From: an uncultured Tenacibaculum sp.
GTDB lineage: Bacteria; Bacteroidota; Bacteroidia; Flavobacteriales; Flavobacteriaceae
DNA: 64,000 bases
Assembly: GCA_947498055.1 (NCBI GenBank)
Contig: CANMJA010000005.1
Location: 124,001-188,000, forward strand
Direction: 5' to 3'
Positions within the stretch are counted from its first letter, which is position 1, and each line of letters opens with the position of its first letter. The notes beneath the pieces were generated by a model. The model had not been told where the DNA came from. It ran no database searches and saw only the letters and a list, made by a program, of their open reading frames with translations. The translations under genes were made by a program, and so were the position numbers. Positions 53,970 through 62,973 of the stretch are shown here, piece after piece.

Positions 53970-56447
53970 ATGAATTTTAAAAACATAGGACTTTTAATTA
54001 TTTTTTTAATCACACAAAGCCTCTTTTCACAAATAAAAATTACAGGAAAAGTGGTAGATAAAAATAATATAGCCATAGTAGGAGCAAATATTATCGTTTC
54101 TAGTGAAAAGCAAGATAAAAAAGGAATAATGTCTGATCCAGACGGAGATTTTTCTATACAAGTAAAAGAGAAAGGTGTTTATAAACTAGCAGTAACTTTT
54201 GTTGGTTACCAATCATATAATAAAACGATTACTATTTCTAATGAAGAAGGAATAAATTTAGGAGTTATTTCGTTAAACGAATCGGATGAATTATTACAAT
54301 CTGTTGAAATTGTAGGAAGAAAACGAAAAGATTATAATAGTGATTATTCTTTTTCAGCAACTAAAGTAGCAATTAAAAATAAAGAGTTACCACAATCTGT
54401 TGCAACTGTAACAAAAGAATTAATGGATGATAAAGTAGCTTTTCAATTATCAGATGCTGTAAAAGGAGTAAGTAGTGTAACGCCAGTTAGTTTTTATAAC
54501 CATTTTAATATTAGAGGAATTACACAAAATGAAGATGGACAAATTATAAACGGAATGCGTACACGTCAATTTTATTTTCTACAACCATTAACTCAAAATA
54601 TAGAACGTGTAGAGGTGGTAAAAGGACCAAGCTCTGTAACATTTTCGAGTGCAGATCCTGGAGGAACTATAAATATGGTAACTAAAAAACCTTTAAAAGA
54701 AACAAGAAGAGAAGTAACTTTTGGCGTAGGAAGTTTTAGTACTATTAGAGGTGGATTAGATTTTACGGGGCCATTAAACGAAGAAAAAACATTATTATAT
54801 CGTTTAAATGCTGCTGTACAAGAAGCAAAATCTTTTAGAGATTTAGTGCAAAACAATGCCTTATTAATCTCTCCATCCTTTAGTTATGTACCAAATGATA
54901 AAACAGCGGTAAATGTAGAACTTATTTATAGCAATAATACTGGAAACTTAGATAGAGGACAACCAGTTTTTGATGAAATAAATGGAGAGTCAGATTTAAG
55001 AAGTACTCCAATTTCAAGAAATATAGCAGCATCTAACGATTTTAATAGCTCTAAAGAATTTATTGTTACTACAAGTTTTAGTCATCGTTTTACAGATAAA
55101 ATACAAGTAACAGCTAAGCATATGAAACAAACTTGGAACGAAGATTTACAAGAACATAGAGCAAATGGTTTTGTTACAGATGTTAATGGAAATTCTATTT
55201 CAAATTTAGTGAGATTCCGTTATGCAGAAAGAAAGCAATTTTGGGATACCGACAATTTAAATGCGTATGTAACTTTTGATATGAACTTTGGTAAATACGA
55301 AAACAAATTAGTGGTTGGTTACGACTTAAATAGATTAGATAAAGCAATAGGATCTGGACAAAACGGATCGAGAGGATATTTGACAGATGCAGATGGAAAT
55401 TCTATAACAGAAATGTATAATGGAATTGAAATTTTAAGTCCAAAGGCAGGTTTTTTTGATCTTAATAATCCATCTAATATCATAAGAAACACGAATGGGT
55501 ATGAAATTAGCTCTTTTGGAATTCCAGCGCAGTTATTAACAACTCAAGCTGTTTATCTTCAAAACGTAACAAAGTTTGAAGGATTTACATTATTATTTAG
55601 TTTACGAAGAGAATATTTTAGAGATGAACTAAATTATTCTACTCCAAATGAAGTTGTAAATACCAATAAAGCATTAGTGCCTAGAGTGGGGTTGTCGTAT
55701 GAAATTAATAAAAACGTTAATATATACGGAACCTATTTAGAAGGGTTTCAGCCACACATGAATACAGTGAGTTTAATGCCAATTATAGCAAATAATTTTT
55801 TCTGGTCGGCAGATTCTCCTTCACAGTTCGATCCTTTAGAAAGTAACTTAATAGAATTTGGTGTAAAAACAAATTTATTTAATAATAGAATGAATGCATC
55901 TATAGCAGCATATAGAATTAAGCAAAAGAATATTTTAATGCAAGTTCCAGATTTAAATGCTCCGTCTGGTTTTGTGTTTAATCAAAGAGGTAGAGATAGA
56001 AGTCAAGGTGTAGAATTAGATATATCAGGGTATATAATTCCAAATTTACAAATAAGTGCATCATATGCCTATATTGATGCTATTATAGAAGCAGATGAAA
56101 ACCCAGATTTAATTGGAGAAAGAAAGGAAGCAACACCAGAACACAGTGCAAATTTATGGGCAAAATACGACTTTAAAAGGAATAGTATTTTACCAGGATT
56201 GAGTTTTGGAGCAGGAGTTCAATACAGTGGAGATAAATTAGGTTGGTACGATAGAAATTTAGAGCTACCAGGTTATACTGTGGTAGATGCTGCTTTATAT
56301 TATAAACCAAACGCGTCTAATTTAGAGTTTACTTTTAAGTTAAACAATGTGTTTGATACTACTTATTGGACAGGAGCAATTAATAATACTCGTTTATTTC
56401 CAGGTACCCCTCAAAACTTTATGCTTTCAACAGCATATAAATTTTAG
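53970..56447 (+). CDS. TonB-dependent siderophore-type receptor
   Basis: An 825-residue receptor with signal peptide, carboxypeptidase-like domain (about 25-105: ITGKVVDKNN, VGYQSYNKTI), a plug (about 125-260) with LPQSVATVTKELMDDK, NIRGITQNEDGQIINGMRTR and ERVEVVKGPSSVTFSSADPG-type motifs, and a barrel ending in YKF. The plug matches FhuA/FecA/FpvA-like siderophore receptors rather than SusC receptors. It is embedded in an ABC operon, five bases before the permease gene, which is unusual. Ligand not known; iron or copper complexes are the candidates. Confidence 0.88.
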   Translation: MNFKNIGLLIIFLITQSLFSQIKITGKVVDKNNIAIVGANIIVSSEKQDKKGIMSDPDGDFSIQVKEKGVYKLAVTFVGYQSYNKTITISNEEGINLGVISLNESDELLQSVEIVGRKRKDYNSDYSFSATKVAIKNKELPQSVATVTKELMDDKVAFQLSDAVKGVSSVTPVSFYNHFNIRGITQNEDGQIINGMRTRQFYFLQPLTQNIERVEVVKGPSSVTFSSADPGGTINMVTKKPLKETRREVTFGVGSFSTIRGGLDFTGPLNEEKTLLYRLNAAVQEAKSFRDLVQNNALLISPSFSYVPNDKTAVNVELIYSNNTGNLDRGQPVFDEINGESDLRSTPISRNIAASNDFNSSKEFIVTTSFSHRFTDKIQVTAKHMKQTWNEDLQEHRANGFVTDVNGNSISNLVRFRYAERKQFWDTDNLNAYVTFDMNFGKYENKLVVGYDLNRLDKAIGSGQNGSRGYLTDADGNSITEMYNGIEILSPKAGFFDLNNPSNIIRNTNGYEISSFGIPAQLLTTQAVYLQNVTKFEGFTLLFSLRREYFRDELNYSTPNEVVNTNKALVPRVGLSYEINKNVNIYGTYLEGFQPHMNTVSLMPIIANNFFWSADSPSQFDPLESNLIEFGVKTNLFNNRMNASIAAYRIKQKNILMQVPDLNAPSGFVFNQRGRDRSQGVELDISGYIIPNLQISASYAYIDAIIEADENPDLIGERKEATPEHSANLWAKYDFKRNSILPGLSFGAGVQYSGDKLGWYDRNLELPGYTVVDAALYYKPNASNLEFTFKLNNVFDTTYWTGAINNTRLFPGTPQNFMLSTAYKF

Positions 56448-56452
56448 GAACT

Positions 56453-57898
56453 ATGAAAAAACAAGTTGTTATTTTAGTAACGAAACAGTTTTTCAAAAAA
56501 GCCTTTAGTAATAAAGGCTTTTTAGTACTCTTAGCTGTTTTTTTAGTGGTTTTAGCTTATGTAACTGTAGATAGTTGGAAGGCTTTTGAGGCGCACCATC
56601 ATGTGGTAGAACACCATCAAGAAAGCTCAAGAAAAAGCTGGGAAGATAGCCCAGATAAACACCCGCATCGAATGGCACATTTTGGTACCTTCGCATTTCG
56701 TTTACAACACCCTTTACGTATTTTCGATTCTGGTATAGAAAGTTATACAGGTAATTCTGTTTTTTTAGAAGCGCATAAACAGAATACAGCAAATTTTTCT
56801 GAAGCTAGTTTATCAACTGGTTTAGTTCGTTTTGGCGATTTAAATATTGCTATGCTATTACAATTAATTTTACCATTAATTATTTTCTTTATAGGATATT
56901 CGTCTGTTACCTCTGAAAAAGAAAACAGAACGCTCAAAATAATTTATATACAAGGGGCAAATATGAAAGAAGTTCTTTTAGGTAAATCTTTAGGGTTGTT
57001 TTTGGTTTCTAGTTTGTTTTTTTTACCAGCCTTTTTATCTCTATGGAGTATTTCGTTTTTAGAAAGCACTTCCTTAAATGATGCTATTGTACTCAGGATA
57101 ATATTATTAACAATTACCTATATTCTATTCTTTTTAATATTGTGCTGTATCACCGTAATTATTTCAGCAAAAAGTAAAAATTCGAATAAAGCATTATTAA
57201 GTTTATTAGGTATTTGGTTGCTGTTTTTTATTATTATTCCTAAAACAGCGCAAGTAGTAGGTAATTATATGTACCCTAATTTGTCTAAAATTGAGTTTAG
57301 AGCTGCCATAGAAGAAGAAATAGCAAAACAAGGAGATAGTCATAATCCAAACGATCCACATTTCAATGCTATTCGAGATTCTATTTTAAAAGCCAATAAC
57401 GTTACAGATGTAAAAGATTTGCCATTTAATTACAGTGGTTTTTTAATGAGTAAAGGAGAGGAGCAATCGGGTACTATTTACAGTAAACAACATAAAAAAT
57501 TAATTGAAACCTACAAAAAACAAAATAGCATTACCAACGCTTTGGTATTTCTAAATCCATATTTAGCTATTAAAAATACTTCTATGAGTTTATCTGGGGT
57601 TGATTTTGATACGTATGTAAGTTTTTTATTACAAACGGAAAAATACAGATACGAACAATCGCAATATATGAACAATTTGCAAATGAAATTTATTAGTAAT
57701 AAAGCAAGTGGAAGTGAAGGGAAAGTTCATGTAGTTAAAAAAGAACATTGGAAAGCCTTACCAAAGTTTACCTATCAATACATATCGGTAAGCGAAACAA
57801 TACAAAATAAATTAGTAGCAATACTAACACTCTGTATTTGGTTGCTGGTAACCCTAACAGTTATGGTTCAATTTTCTAACCGTTTTAAAATTATTTAA
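56453..57898 (+). CDS. ABC-2/DUF3526-type permease 1
   Basis: A 481-residue protein with an N-terminal helix (about 21-38), a large extracytoplasmic loop rich in His (AHHHVVEHHQ, KHPHRMAHFG) and a cluster of about five helices (138-270, final 455-475). The HPHR.AHFG and LEAHKQN segments recur across DUF3526 permeases, while the HHHVVEHH run is extra. Together with the next gene it forms the transmembrane part of the transporter. Substrate unknown. Confidence 0.82.
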   Translation: MKKQVVILVTKQFFKKAFSNKGFLVLLAVFLVVLAYVTVDSWKAFEAHHHVVEHHQESSRKSWEDSPDKHPHRMAHFGTFAFRLQHPLRIFDSGIESYTGNSVFLEAHKQNTANFSEASLSTGLVRFGDLNIAMLLQLILPLIIFFIGYSSVTSEKENRTLKIIYIQGANMKEVLLGKSLGLFLVSSLFFLPAFLSLWSISFLESTSLNDAIVLRIILLTITYILFFLILCCITVIISAKSKNSNKALLSLLGIWLLFFIIIPKTAQVVGNYMYPNLSKIEFRAAIEEEIAKQGDSHNPNDPHFNAIRDSILKANNVTDVKDLPFNYSGFLMSKGEEQSGTIYSKQHKKLIETYKKQNSITNALVFLNPYLAIKNTSMSLSGVDFDTYVSFLLQTEKYRYEQSQYMNNLQMKFISNKASGSEGKVHVVKKEHWKALPKFTYQYISVSETIQNKLVAILTLCIWLLVTLTVMVQFSNRFKII

Positions 57899-57900
57899 TT

Positions 57901-59247
57901 ATGTATGCATTAGTAATTAAACAATTCTTTAGATCGAAAACAGTTTTGTTAGCTTTCGGTATACTTTTAGTTTTAGGTGTTTTAAGTATAAGCACAGGAA
58001 AACAATTTCTTTCTCAAAAACAAAAAGCAGTAGTAAAAACTATAGAACAACAAGAGAAACATTTAAAAACACAAGTAGATCTTCATCAAGATGATTTAGG
58101 ATTATTGTTGTACTATTTAAAGTTTTCTTATATAAATAAAATAGATCCCTTAGCTGGAGTTTCTATAGGACAAAGCGACTTAAATTCGCACATACAAAAT
58201 GTGAGTATTTTAAATTTAGAAGGCCAAAAATACGATACCGATTTAGTGAATCCAATGCGATTGCAGGTAGGTAATTTAGATCTCAGTTTTCTTATCATAT
58301 TTCTTTTTCCACTGGTAATTATTGCATTAAATTTTAATATTTTATCAGAAGAAATAGAAAAAGGAACCTGGAAAATGATTACTATTCAAGGTAACTCATC
58401 TTTTCAATTTTTAGTTATTAAATTATCTATAAGAATCTTTTTTGTAAGTATCGTTTTAGCGGCATTGTTCTTACTCGCTAAAATAATTTTAAACATTCCT
58501 TTTAATCTTAATTTTATATACATAATAACCATTAGTTATTTGTACATGTTATTTTGGTTTGCCGTATGCTTTTTTGTTATTTTATTAAGAAAATCTTCTA
58601 GTACCAATGCTATTGTTTTGTTAGCTAGTTGGTTGGTTTTAGTAGTTTTTTTACCCGTAGTTGTAAATAATTACATAACTAATACCTATTCTATAGAAGA
58701 AGCTTTTACAATGACCATTAAGCAGAGAGATGAATACCATAAAAAATGGGATACCAATAAAATAGAAACGGTAAATAAATTTTATAAACATTACCCACAA
58801 TTTTCTAAATATAAAGTAAAAGAAGATGGTTTTTCTTGGTTATGGTATTACGCAATGCAACAAATGGGAGATGATGAATCTAAACAAGAACGAGAGGCTA
58901 TGTATAACAAGATTAAGAGTAGAGAAAAATTAAGTGCAAAAATAGCACAGTTTTTTCCTCCTTTGCAAGTACAGCTATCTATGAATACTATAGCAAATAC
59001 AAGTTTAACACATCAAGTTAAGTTTTTAAATGCAACCACAAAATTTCATGAAGATCTTCGTTTACAATTTTATCCTAAAATTTTTGAAAATAAAAAAACA
59101 AATACTATAAATTGGAAAGAATATACACCAGAGTTTTTTATTGCAAAGAATAATTTCACATTCTTAAATAAACTATTTCCAATGGTATTAATTACTTTAA
59201 TTTTAATAGTAGTAGGTGTTTTTACAAATAGTAAATATTTTAAATAA
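57901..59247 (+). CDS. ABC-2/DUF3526-type permease 2
   Basis: A 448-residue protein with the same layout: N-terminal helix (about 13-30), a large soluble loop, and about five later helices (126-150, 166-192, 200-222, 232-252, 425-443). It begins two bases after permease 1, so translation is coupled. The two permeases are clearly different sequences and may form a heterodimer. Confidence 0.8.
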   Translation: MYALVIKQFFRSKTVLLAFGILLVLGVLSISTGKQFLSQKQKAVVKTIEQQEKHLKTQVDLHQDDLGLLLYYLKFSYINKIDPLAGVSIGQSDLNSHIQNVSILNLEGQKYDTDLVNPMRLQVGNLDLSFLIIFLFPLVIIALNFNILSEEIEKGTWKMITIQGNSSFQFLVIKLSIRIFFVSIVLAALFLLAKIILNIPFNLNFIYIITISYLYMLFWFAVCFFVILLRKSSSTNAIVLLASWLVLVVFLPVVVNNYITNTYSIEEAFTMTIKQRDEYHKKWDTNKIETVNKFYKHYPQFSKYKVKEDGFSWLWYYAMQQMGDDESKQEREAMYNKIKSREKLSAKIAQFFPPLQVQLSMNTIANTSLTHQVKFLNATTKFHEDLRLQFYPKIFENKKTNTINWKEYTPEFFIAKNNFTFLNKLFPMVLITLILIVVGVFTNSKYFK

Positions 59248-59688
59248 AAAATAGAATAACCTGATTTCGATTTATATGTAATTTCTAATAAGCTGTTTTA
59301 AAATTAAAATATCATATTTAGGGCAACAACAAAAAATTTTAGCATTGGTCTTAATTTTTGCTTCTTTGCATCAAGACAAAGAATATAGAAATTAAAGTTT
59401 AATAAGAATCTAATAAATAGATAACTAGAAAAAATGTTGAGGATAGTGGTTTTTTCAGACTAAAAGGAAAAAATGGTATCAAACTATTCTCAACACCTTT
59501 CTTTATAGCCAACACTCAATCTGAAAACCAATAATTTAAAAATTAATATTCTTCATAAGAATCAAAATTAGGTTCATAAGTAAAATAGAGTATCTGAAAG
59601 TTAATTTTCAGGCACTCTATTTTATTTTAAAAACGTATCGTTTATTATATTCAATTTATTAGTAGCTTTATTGTTTTAAAATACACAT
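59248..59688. other. 440-bp gene-free stretch after the ABC operon
   Basis: It contains the long inverted copy of the dispersed repeat (59436-59547). A hairpin-like TATCTGAAAGTTAAT...TCAGGCACTCTA element at 59590-59620 may act as a terminator-like structure, but it is weak. No coding frame. Confidence 0.5.
59436..59547 (-). repeat. Dispersed intergenic repeat, long copy 4 (inverted)
   Basis: On the minus strand this matches 3275-3390: a 27-base identical block ending ATTGGTTTTCAG, then TGTTGAGAATAGTTTGATAC, CCATTTTTTCC and GTCTGAAAAAACCACT. Copies 3 and 4 share about 110 bases in the same block order, and no open frame. Confidence 0.7.
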
Positions 59689-60921
59689 ATGAAAAGTACC
59701 ATTACACCCCTATTAGTACTAGCAACACTTTGTTGTTTAGCGCAACAAAAAAAAACAGGCAAATATATTTTTGAGTTAAAAGAAACCGCAATTGTTCAGG
59801 TAGGAAGCGCAGAAAATTTGTTTTTCGACTATGATAAAGATGGTGATCAAGATTTACTTATTGCTGGCTATAATGAGCGATTGATGAACGGATCTAAATC
59901 GCATACTTTTTTATATACAAACGACGGAAAAGGAAATTTTACCAGAGACAAAAAATCTACCTTTATGGGAGTTGAATTTGGTAGCATGGATATTGCAGAT
60001 ATAGATAATGATGGCGATGTGGATTTGGTTATTACTGGGCAAGATTTAAAAAGAGGAGCAAAATTTGGCATAGAAATTTATAAAAATGAAAAAGGAGTTT
60101 TTAAAAAAATAAAAACAATACATCCGTTAGATGTTTATACATATCCCACCTTTGCAGGTTTTATAAACGCAAATAATGATAAACATATCGATTTATTAAT
60201 AGAAAAAGACAATAATATAGAGGTTTACTTCAATAATAAGAAAGGAGATTTCTTAATGAAAAGTAAATTAAAAGGCATAGAAAAAGCATTTTCATACGGT
60301 ATTGTTCCTTTCGATTATGATAAGGATGGAGATGATGATGTATTAGTACAAGGAGAAGATGAAAATTATGAATTTACAACCAAATTGTACCATAATAAAC
60401 TAGGAAAATACAAGGAAATACCTCATACATTTAAAAATACCCACCAAGGAATTATTGAGTTGGTAGATATAAATGGAGATAAAAAACAAGATGTTTTTAT
60501 GAGTAATATAGGAAACAATTTAGAAGAGGTTATGGAAAATTCTGGAATAAAAAAATCACTCTTTTACATAAGTCAAAAAGACAATTCCTTTAAAGAAATC
60601 CCATCCAATATTCATTCCTATAATTTAGGCGCTTCTTGTTTCGTTGATTTAGATAATGACAACGATAAAGACTTAATTATGATGGGAAGCAGAAGGAAAA
60701 TTAAAAATTCGAATGAATCAAAAGATGCTGTTGATATATACATAAATCACAACGGAACCTTTAAACTATACAAACAAAATGCTTTTCAGTTTTTACGACA
60801 AGCAACTATAAAAGCTACAGATATTGATAATGACGGCGATAATGATATTTTAATTACTGGTTTTAAAGATGGAGATGTACCAAGAACCATGTTGTATTTT
60901 AATAAGTTAATAAATAAATAA
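59689..60921 (+). CDS. Exported FG-GAP/VCBS-repeat protein
   Basis: A 410-residue protein with signal peptide (MKSTITPLLVLATLCCLAQ) and at least five FG-GAP-type repeats with calcium-binding loops (YDKDGDQDLLIAG, IDNDGDVDLVITG, YDKDGDDDVLVQG, LDNDNDKDLIMMG, IDNDGDNDILITG), forming a beta-propeller. There is no enzymatic domain or T9SS tail. Extracellular or periplasmic ligand binding is likely. It is about 440 bases after the ABC operon and probably separate. Confidence 0.85.
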   Translation: MKSTITPLLVLATLCCLAQQKKTGKYIFELKETAIVQVGSAENLFFDYDKDGDQDLLIAGYNERLMNGSKSHTFLYTNDGKGNFTRDKKSTFMGVEFGSMDIADIDNDGDVDLVITGQDLKRGAKFGIEIYKNEKGVFKKIKTIHPLDVYTYPTFAGFINANNDKHIDLLIEKDNNIEVYFNNKKGDFLMKSKLKGIEKAFSYGIVPFDYDKDGDDDVLVQGEDENYEFTTKLYHNKLGKYKEIPHTFKNTHQGIIELVDINGDKKQDVFMSNIGNNLEEVMENSGIKKSLFYISQKDNSFKEIPSNIHSYNLGASCFVDLDNDNDKDLIMMGSRRKIKNSNESKDAVDIYINHNGTFKLYKQNAFQFLRQATIKATDIDNDGDNDILITGFKDGDVPRTMLYFNKLINK

Positions 60922-60943
60922 CACCTCTAAAATTTCAATTTAT

Positions 60944-61046
60944 GTCATTAGGGCGTTCCCTAAAGGTCGTGCTTTCCGCAGTCGCTTTTAAAATTTTATT
61001 TCATAAATTTTAAAGAGCTCCAACAAATGCTACAATCCCTAACGCA
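60944..61046. repeat. Flavobacterial GGGCGTT...CCCTAACGC intergenic element
   Basis: The stretch starts TTAGGGCGTTCCC, runs through GGTCGTGCTTTCCGCAGTCGC, and ends AATCCCTAACGC. I recognise this as a dispersed short element seen in many flavobacterial intergenic regions. It has no open frame. Only one copy lies in this window. Confidence 0.55.
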
Positions 61047-61104
61047 AAAAAAAATAGTATAAAAAGATGTAGGTATGACCTATTATTTTTTCAACTAATT
61101 AGTT

Positions 61105-61135
61105 TTTGTTAATTTGTTGGTTTTCAGTATATTTA
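61105..61135 (+). promoter_or_regulatory. Consensus-spaced promoter TTTG-N19-TATATTTA
   Basis: TTTG at 61105-61108, exactly 19 bases, then TATATTTA at 61128-61135, 27 bases before the ATG of the peptide gene. This is an almost perfect Bacteroidota promoter layout and supports that the small peptide gene is expressed. Confidence 0.7.
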
Positions 61136-61162
61136 TAAACATTAACCTTAAAATTTAAAAAT

Positions 61163-61324
61163 ATGTTGAAAAATGTTAGTTCATTAGGAAAATCATTAAG
61201 TAAATCGGAACAAAAATCTGTTAATGGCGGTATACGTTTTCCTATAGGTTGTTATAGAAGACAAGATTGCTTTTTTGTAGATTATGCATCTGTATGTATT
61301 AATAATAGATGTGTATTTCTATAA
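61163..61324 (+). CDS. 53-residue double-glycine-leader peptide, bacteriocin-like, four cysteines
   Basis: The leader MLKNVSSLGKSLSKSEQKSV ends with NGG (21-23), a bacteriocin-type (ComC-like) GG leader of the sort cleaved by PCAT-type ABC exporters. The 30-residue core starts IRFPIGCY and has four cysteines (30, 36, 45, 50; C-x5-C-x8-C-x4-C), suggesting two disulfides. The gene has its own promoter and a strong terminator ten bases after its stop. No exporter or modifying enzyme is in the window. Antimicrobial or signalling role is inferred. Confidence 0.8.
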   Translation: MLKNVSSLGKSLSKSEQKSVNGGIRFPIGCYRRQDCFFVDYASVCINNRCVFL

Positions 61325-61333
61325 GTATCAATT

Positions 61334-61356
61334 AGCGAACTACGGTTCGCTTTTTT
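61334..61356 (+). terminator. Terminator of the peptide gene
   Basis: AGCGAAC-TACG-GTTCGCT followed by six T residues, ten bases after the stop codon. Confidence 0.92.
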
Positions 61357-61440
61357 AATTTAAAATACTGCAACTACTGTTATTACTTTAAATTCATCTT
61401 GTGTTTTTATAGGTTGTAGATGGTTTTTTGTTTTTCAATA

Positions 61441-62022
61441 CTAATTACACCTAAAATCTTTCATGCTAATTCCTGTAAATGTTTGATCAAAAGCTGTTAT
61501 TATAAAATAATTTTTATTGTTTTTCTGAGAAGTGTTTTCTATTATATTTCTTAAAGCACTATACTGACTGTTTTCGAGATGAAATTCTGAAGATTCTTTT
61601 ACACTATAACCAGAGTGTTTAGTATTGTGTTTAAGTTCTATTATATTACCACTATTTATTCTAAATAATTGTTGTTTTTTAAAATGATATATTTCAGAAT
61701 AACGCTTGCCAATACTACTAAAAGGAGCATCTAAAGAAAGTGAATTGGCATATTTTTCAAATTCTTTAACATGCATATCCGATTCAATTATCACTGTTAT
61801 TTCACAGTCACAGTGATTACCATTTCCATTTAAAACTCCAAATTGTTTATAGCTATTAATTATTTTAGAATTCTTAGGTAACGTAATATTCTCTATACTA
61901 TTTAAGAATTTAGTAGACAAAAAATCATTATATAAATTAATTAGTGGCCAACCAGATAGCAGGCTAGATGTTAAACATAAAATTATTAAAATAGATATTG
62001 TGTATTTTATTTTTTTTCGCAT
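61441..62022 (-). CDS. Membrane-anchored protein with GNGNHCDCE motif
   Basis: A 193-residue protein with an N-terminal hydrophobic helix (about 7-27) and an extracytoplasmic alpha/beta domain containing NGNGNHCDCEITVIIES and YHFKKQQLFRINSG. The HCDCE motif looks like a family hallmark but I do not know a name. Its position between two GG-leader peptide genes could suggest an immunity role; this is only a guess from neighbourhood. Confidence 0.6.
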   Translation of the reverse strand: MRKKIKYTISILIILCLTSSLLSGWPLINLYNDFLSTKFLNSIENITLPKNSKIINSYKQFGVLNGNGNHCDCEITVIIESDMHVKEFEKYANSLSLDAPFSSIGKRYSEIYHFKKQQLFRINSGNIIELKHNTKHSGYSVKESSEFHLENSQYSALRNIIENTSQKNNKNYFIITAFDQTFTGISMKDFRCN

Positions 62023-62124
62023 AGATTTCGTTTTGTGTAATTACTTCTAACAAATGTAGTTATATATGATTAAAGCTATGTATTTGTGTTATTTAATTGA
62101 AAGAATTTATCATAATGTAAATGC

Positions 62125-62264
62125 AGATAGCTCGAAAATGCTTTCCGAGCCGAGTATGAGTAAAAAAGAATAGATAAATAAAGAAACTATTTTAAGAAAT
62201 TAAGGGAGTTTTTCTATTTTAAGTGTAGTTTATAGGGAACGGATTGCAAATCTGCTCTATCTGA
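62125..62264. repeat. Direct repeat, copy 1 (about 140 bp)
   Basis: It begins AGATAGCTCGAAAATGC and ends GGATTGCAAATCTGCTC. Copy 2 is at 63540-63668 in the same orientation, nearly identical over most of the length. The repeat contains the 3' end of the GG-leader peptide gene and its downstream region, including a GCTCG(A)AAAATGCTTTC(C)GAGC hairpin. Confidence 0.85.
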
Positions 62265-62466
62265 ATGATTTCACCCATATCATAAGTAACATGATCTACA
62301 CAATCAGTATTTCCTAATCTAACATAATCAGCTGTACTTTCCTTTTCAGTCGAACTTGTTATGCTTTTAGGGTTAACTCCTCCTCTAACATCCAACATTG
62401 TTTTAAACTTTAAACTATCTTTTTGTTTTCAAGTTCGAATTTTTCAATTGATTTTAATTTTCTCAT
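62219..62466 (-). pseudogene. GG-leader peptide gene with single-base frameshift
   Basis: From ATG 62466 the frame reads MRKLKSIEKFELENKKIV and then stops. Adding one T to the TTT at 62412-62414 would restore an 82-residue peptide whose leader ends LDVRGG and whose core starts VNPKSITSSTEKE, with two cysteines (in NTDCVDHV and QICNPFP). The MRKLKSIEKFELEN start is typical of Bacteroidota GG-leader precursors. The total length of 248 bases is consistent with a one-base deletion. A sequencing error cannot be excluded. Confidence 0.72.
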
Positions 62467-62491
62467 AATAAAATATTTAATGGTTTAATAA

Positions 62492-62941
62492 TTACATTTT
62501 ACTCTTCAATTTGTTTAATCTATGGGTTTCAAATTCTAAAGAAGGTAAACCAATCTTAGCTCTTCTACGATTATATTTAGGATAATCTTCAACAAGTATT
62601 CTTGCTATATTGTAAGATCCATAAAACTGTTTATTTCCATTATATAAATGAAATTGATCAAGCATTACTGCATAAATAAATGGAGGACATTTCCCTTTTT
62701 TTATAAATTCTTTAATTTTTGGTAAATAATAATTAATTCTCATAGAATCGTTAGTATGTAACAAAGGAACTACAATACTTGTATTTTTTTTATCGATACT
62801 ATAATTGCCTATTACTCTGTTATTAGGATAAATATCTTTATCAAATAAATTGATTAATAGTTCTTGATTTTTTACATCTTGTTTAATTCCTTCTTTTCTT
62901 TTTTCTTCTGTAATTTTTCCTTGTCTATTTTTTTGATCCAT
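62492..62941 (-). pseudogene. 3' fragment of a DUF6624-like lipoprotein gene (broken by frameshift)
   Basis: The 149-residue fragment shows the DUF6624 pattern: PNNRVIGNYSID, VVPLLHTNDSMRINYYLPKI, GKCPPFIYAVMLDQFHLYNG, and KQFYGSYN. Its true N-terminus is the lipoprotein fragment just upstream, since the frame of this piece continues upstream as SYINSIDLNLRERIKLLLV. See 62974-63372. Confidence 0.75.
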
Positions 62942-62973
62942 AACTAAAAGTAACTTAATCCTCTCTCTAAGGT

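Noticed and set aside
56453..57898. Claiming the whole His-rich loop as a novel metal site
   Set aside because: The HPHR.AHFG part is common to DUF3526 permeases; only the extra HHHVVEHH run is unusual.
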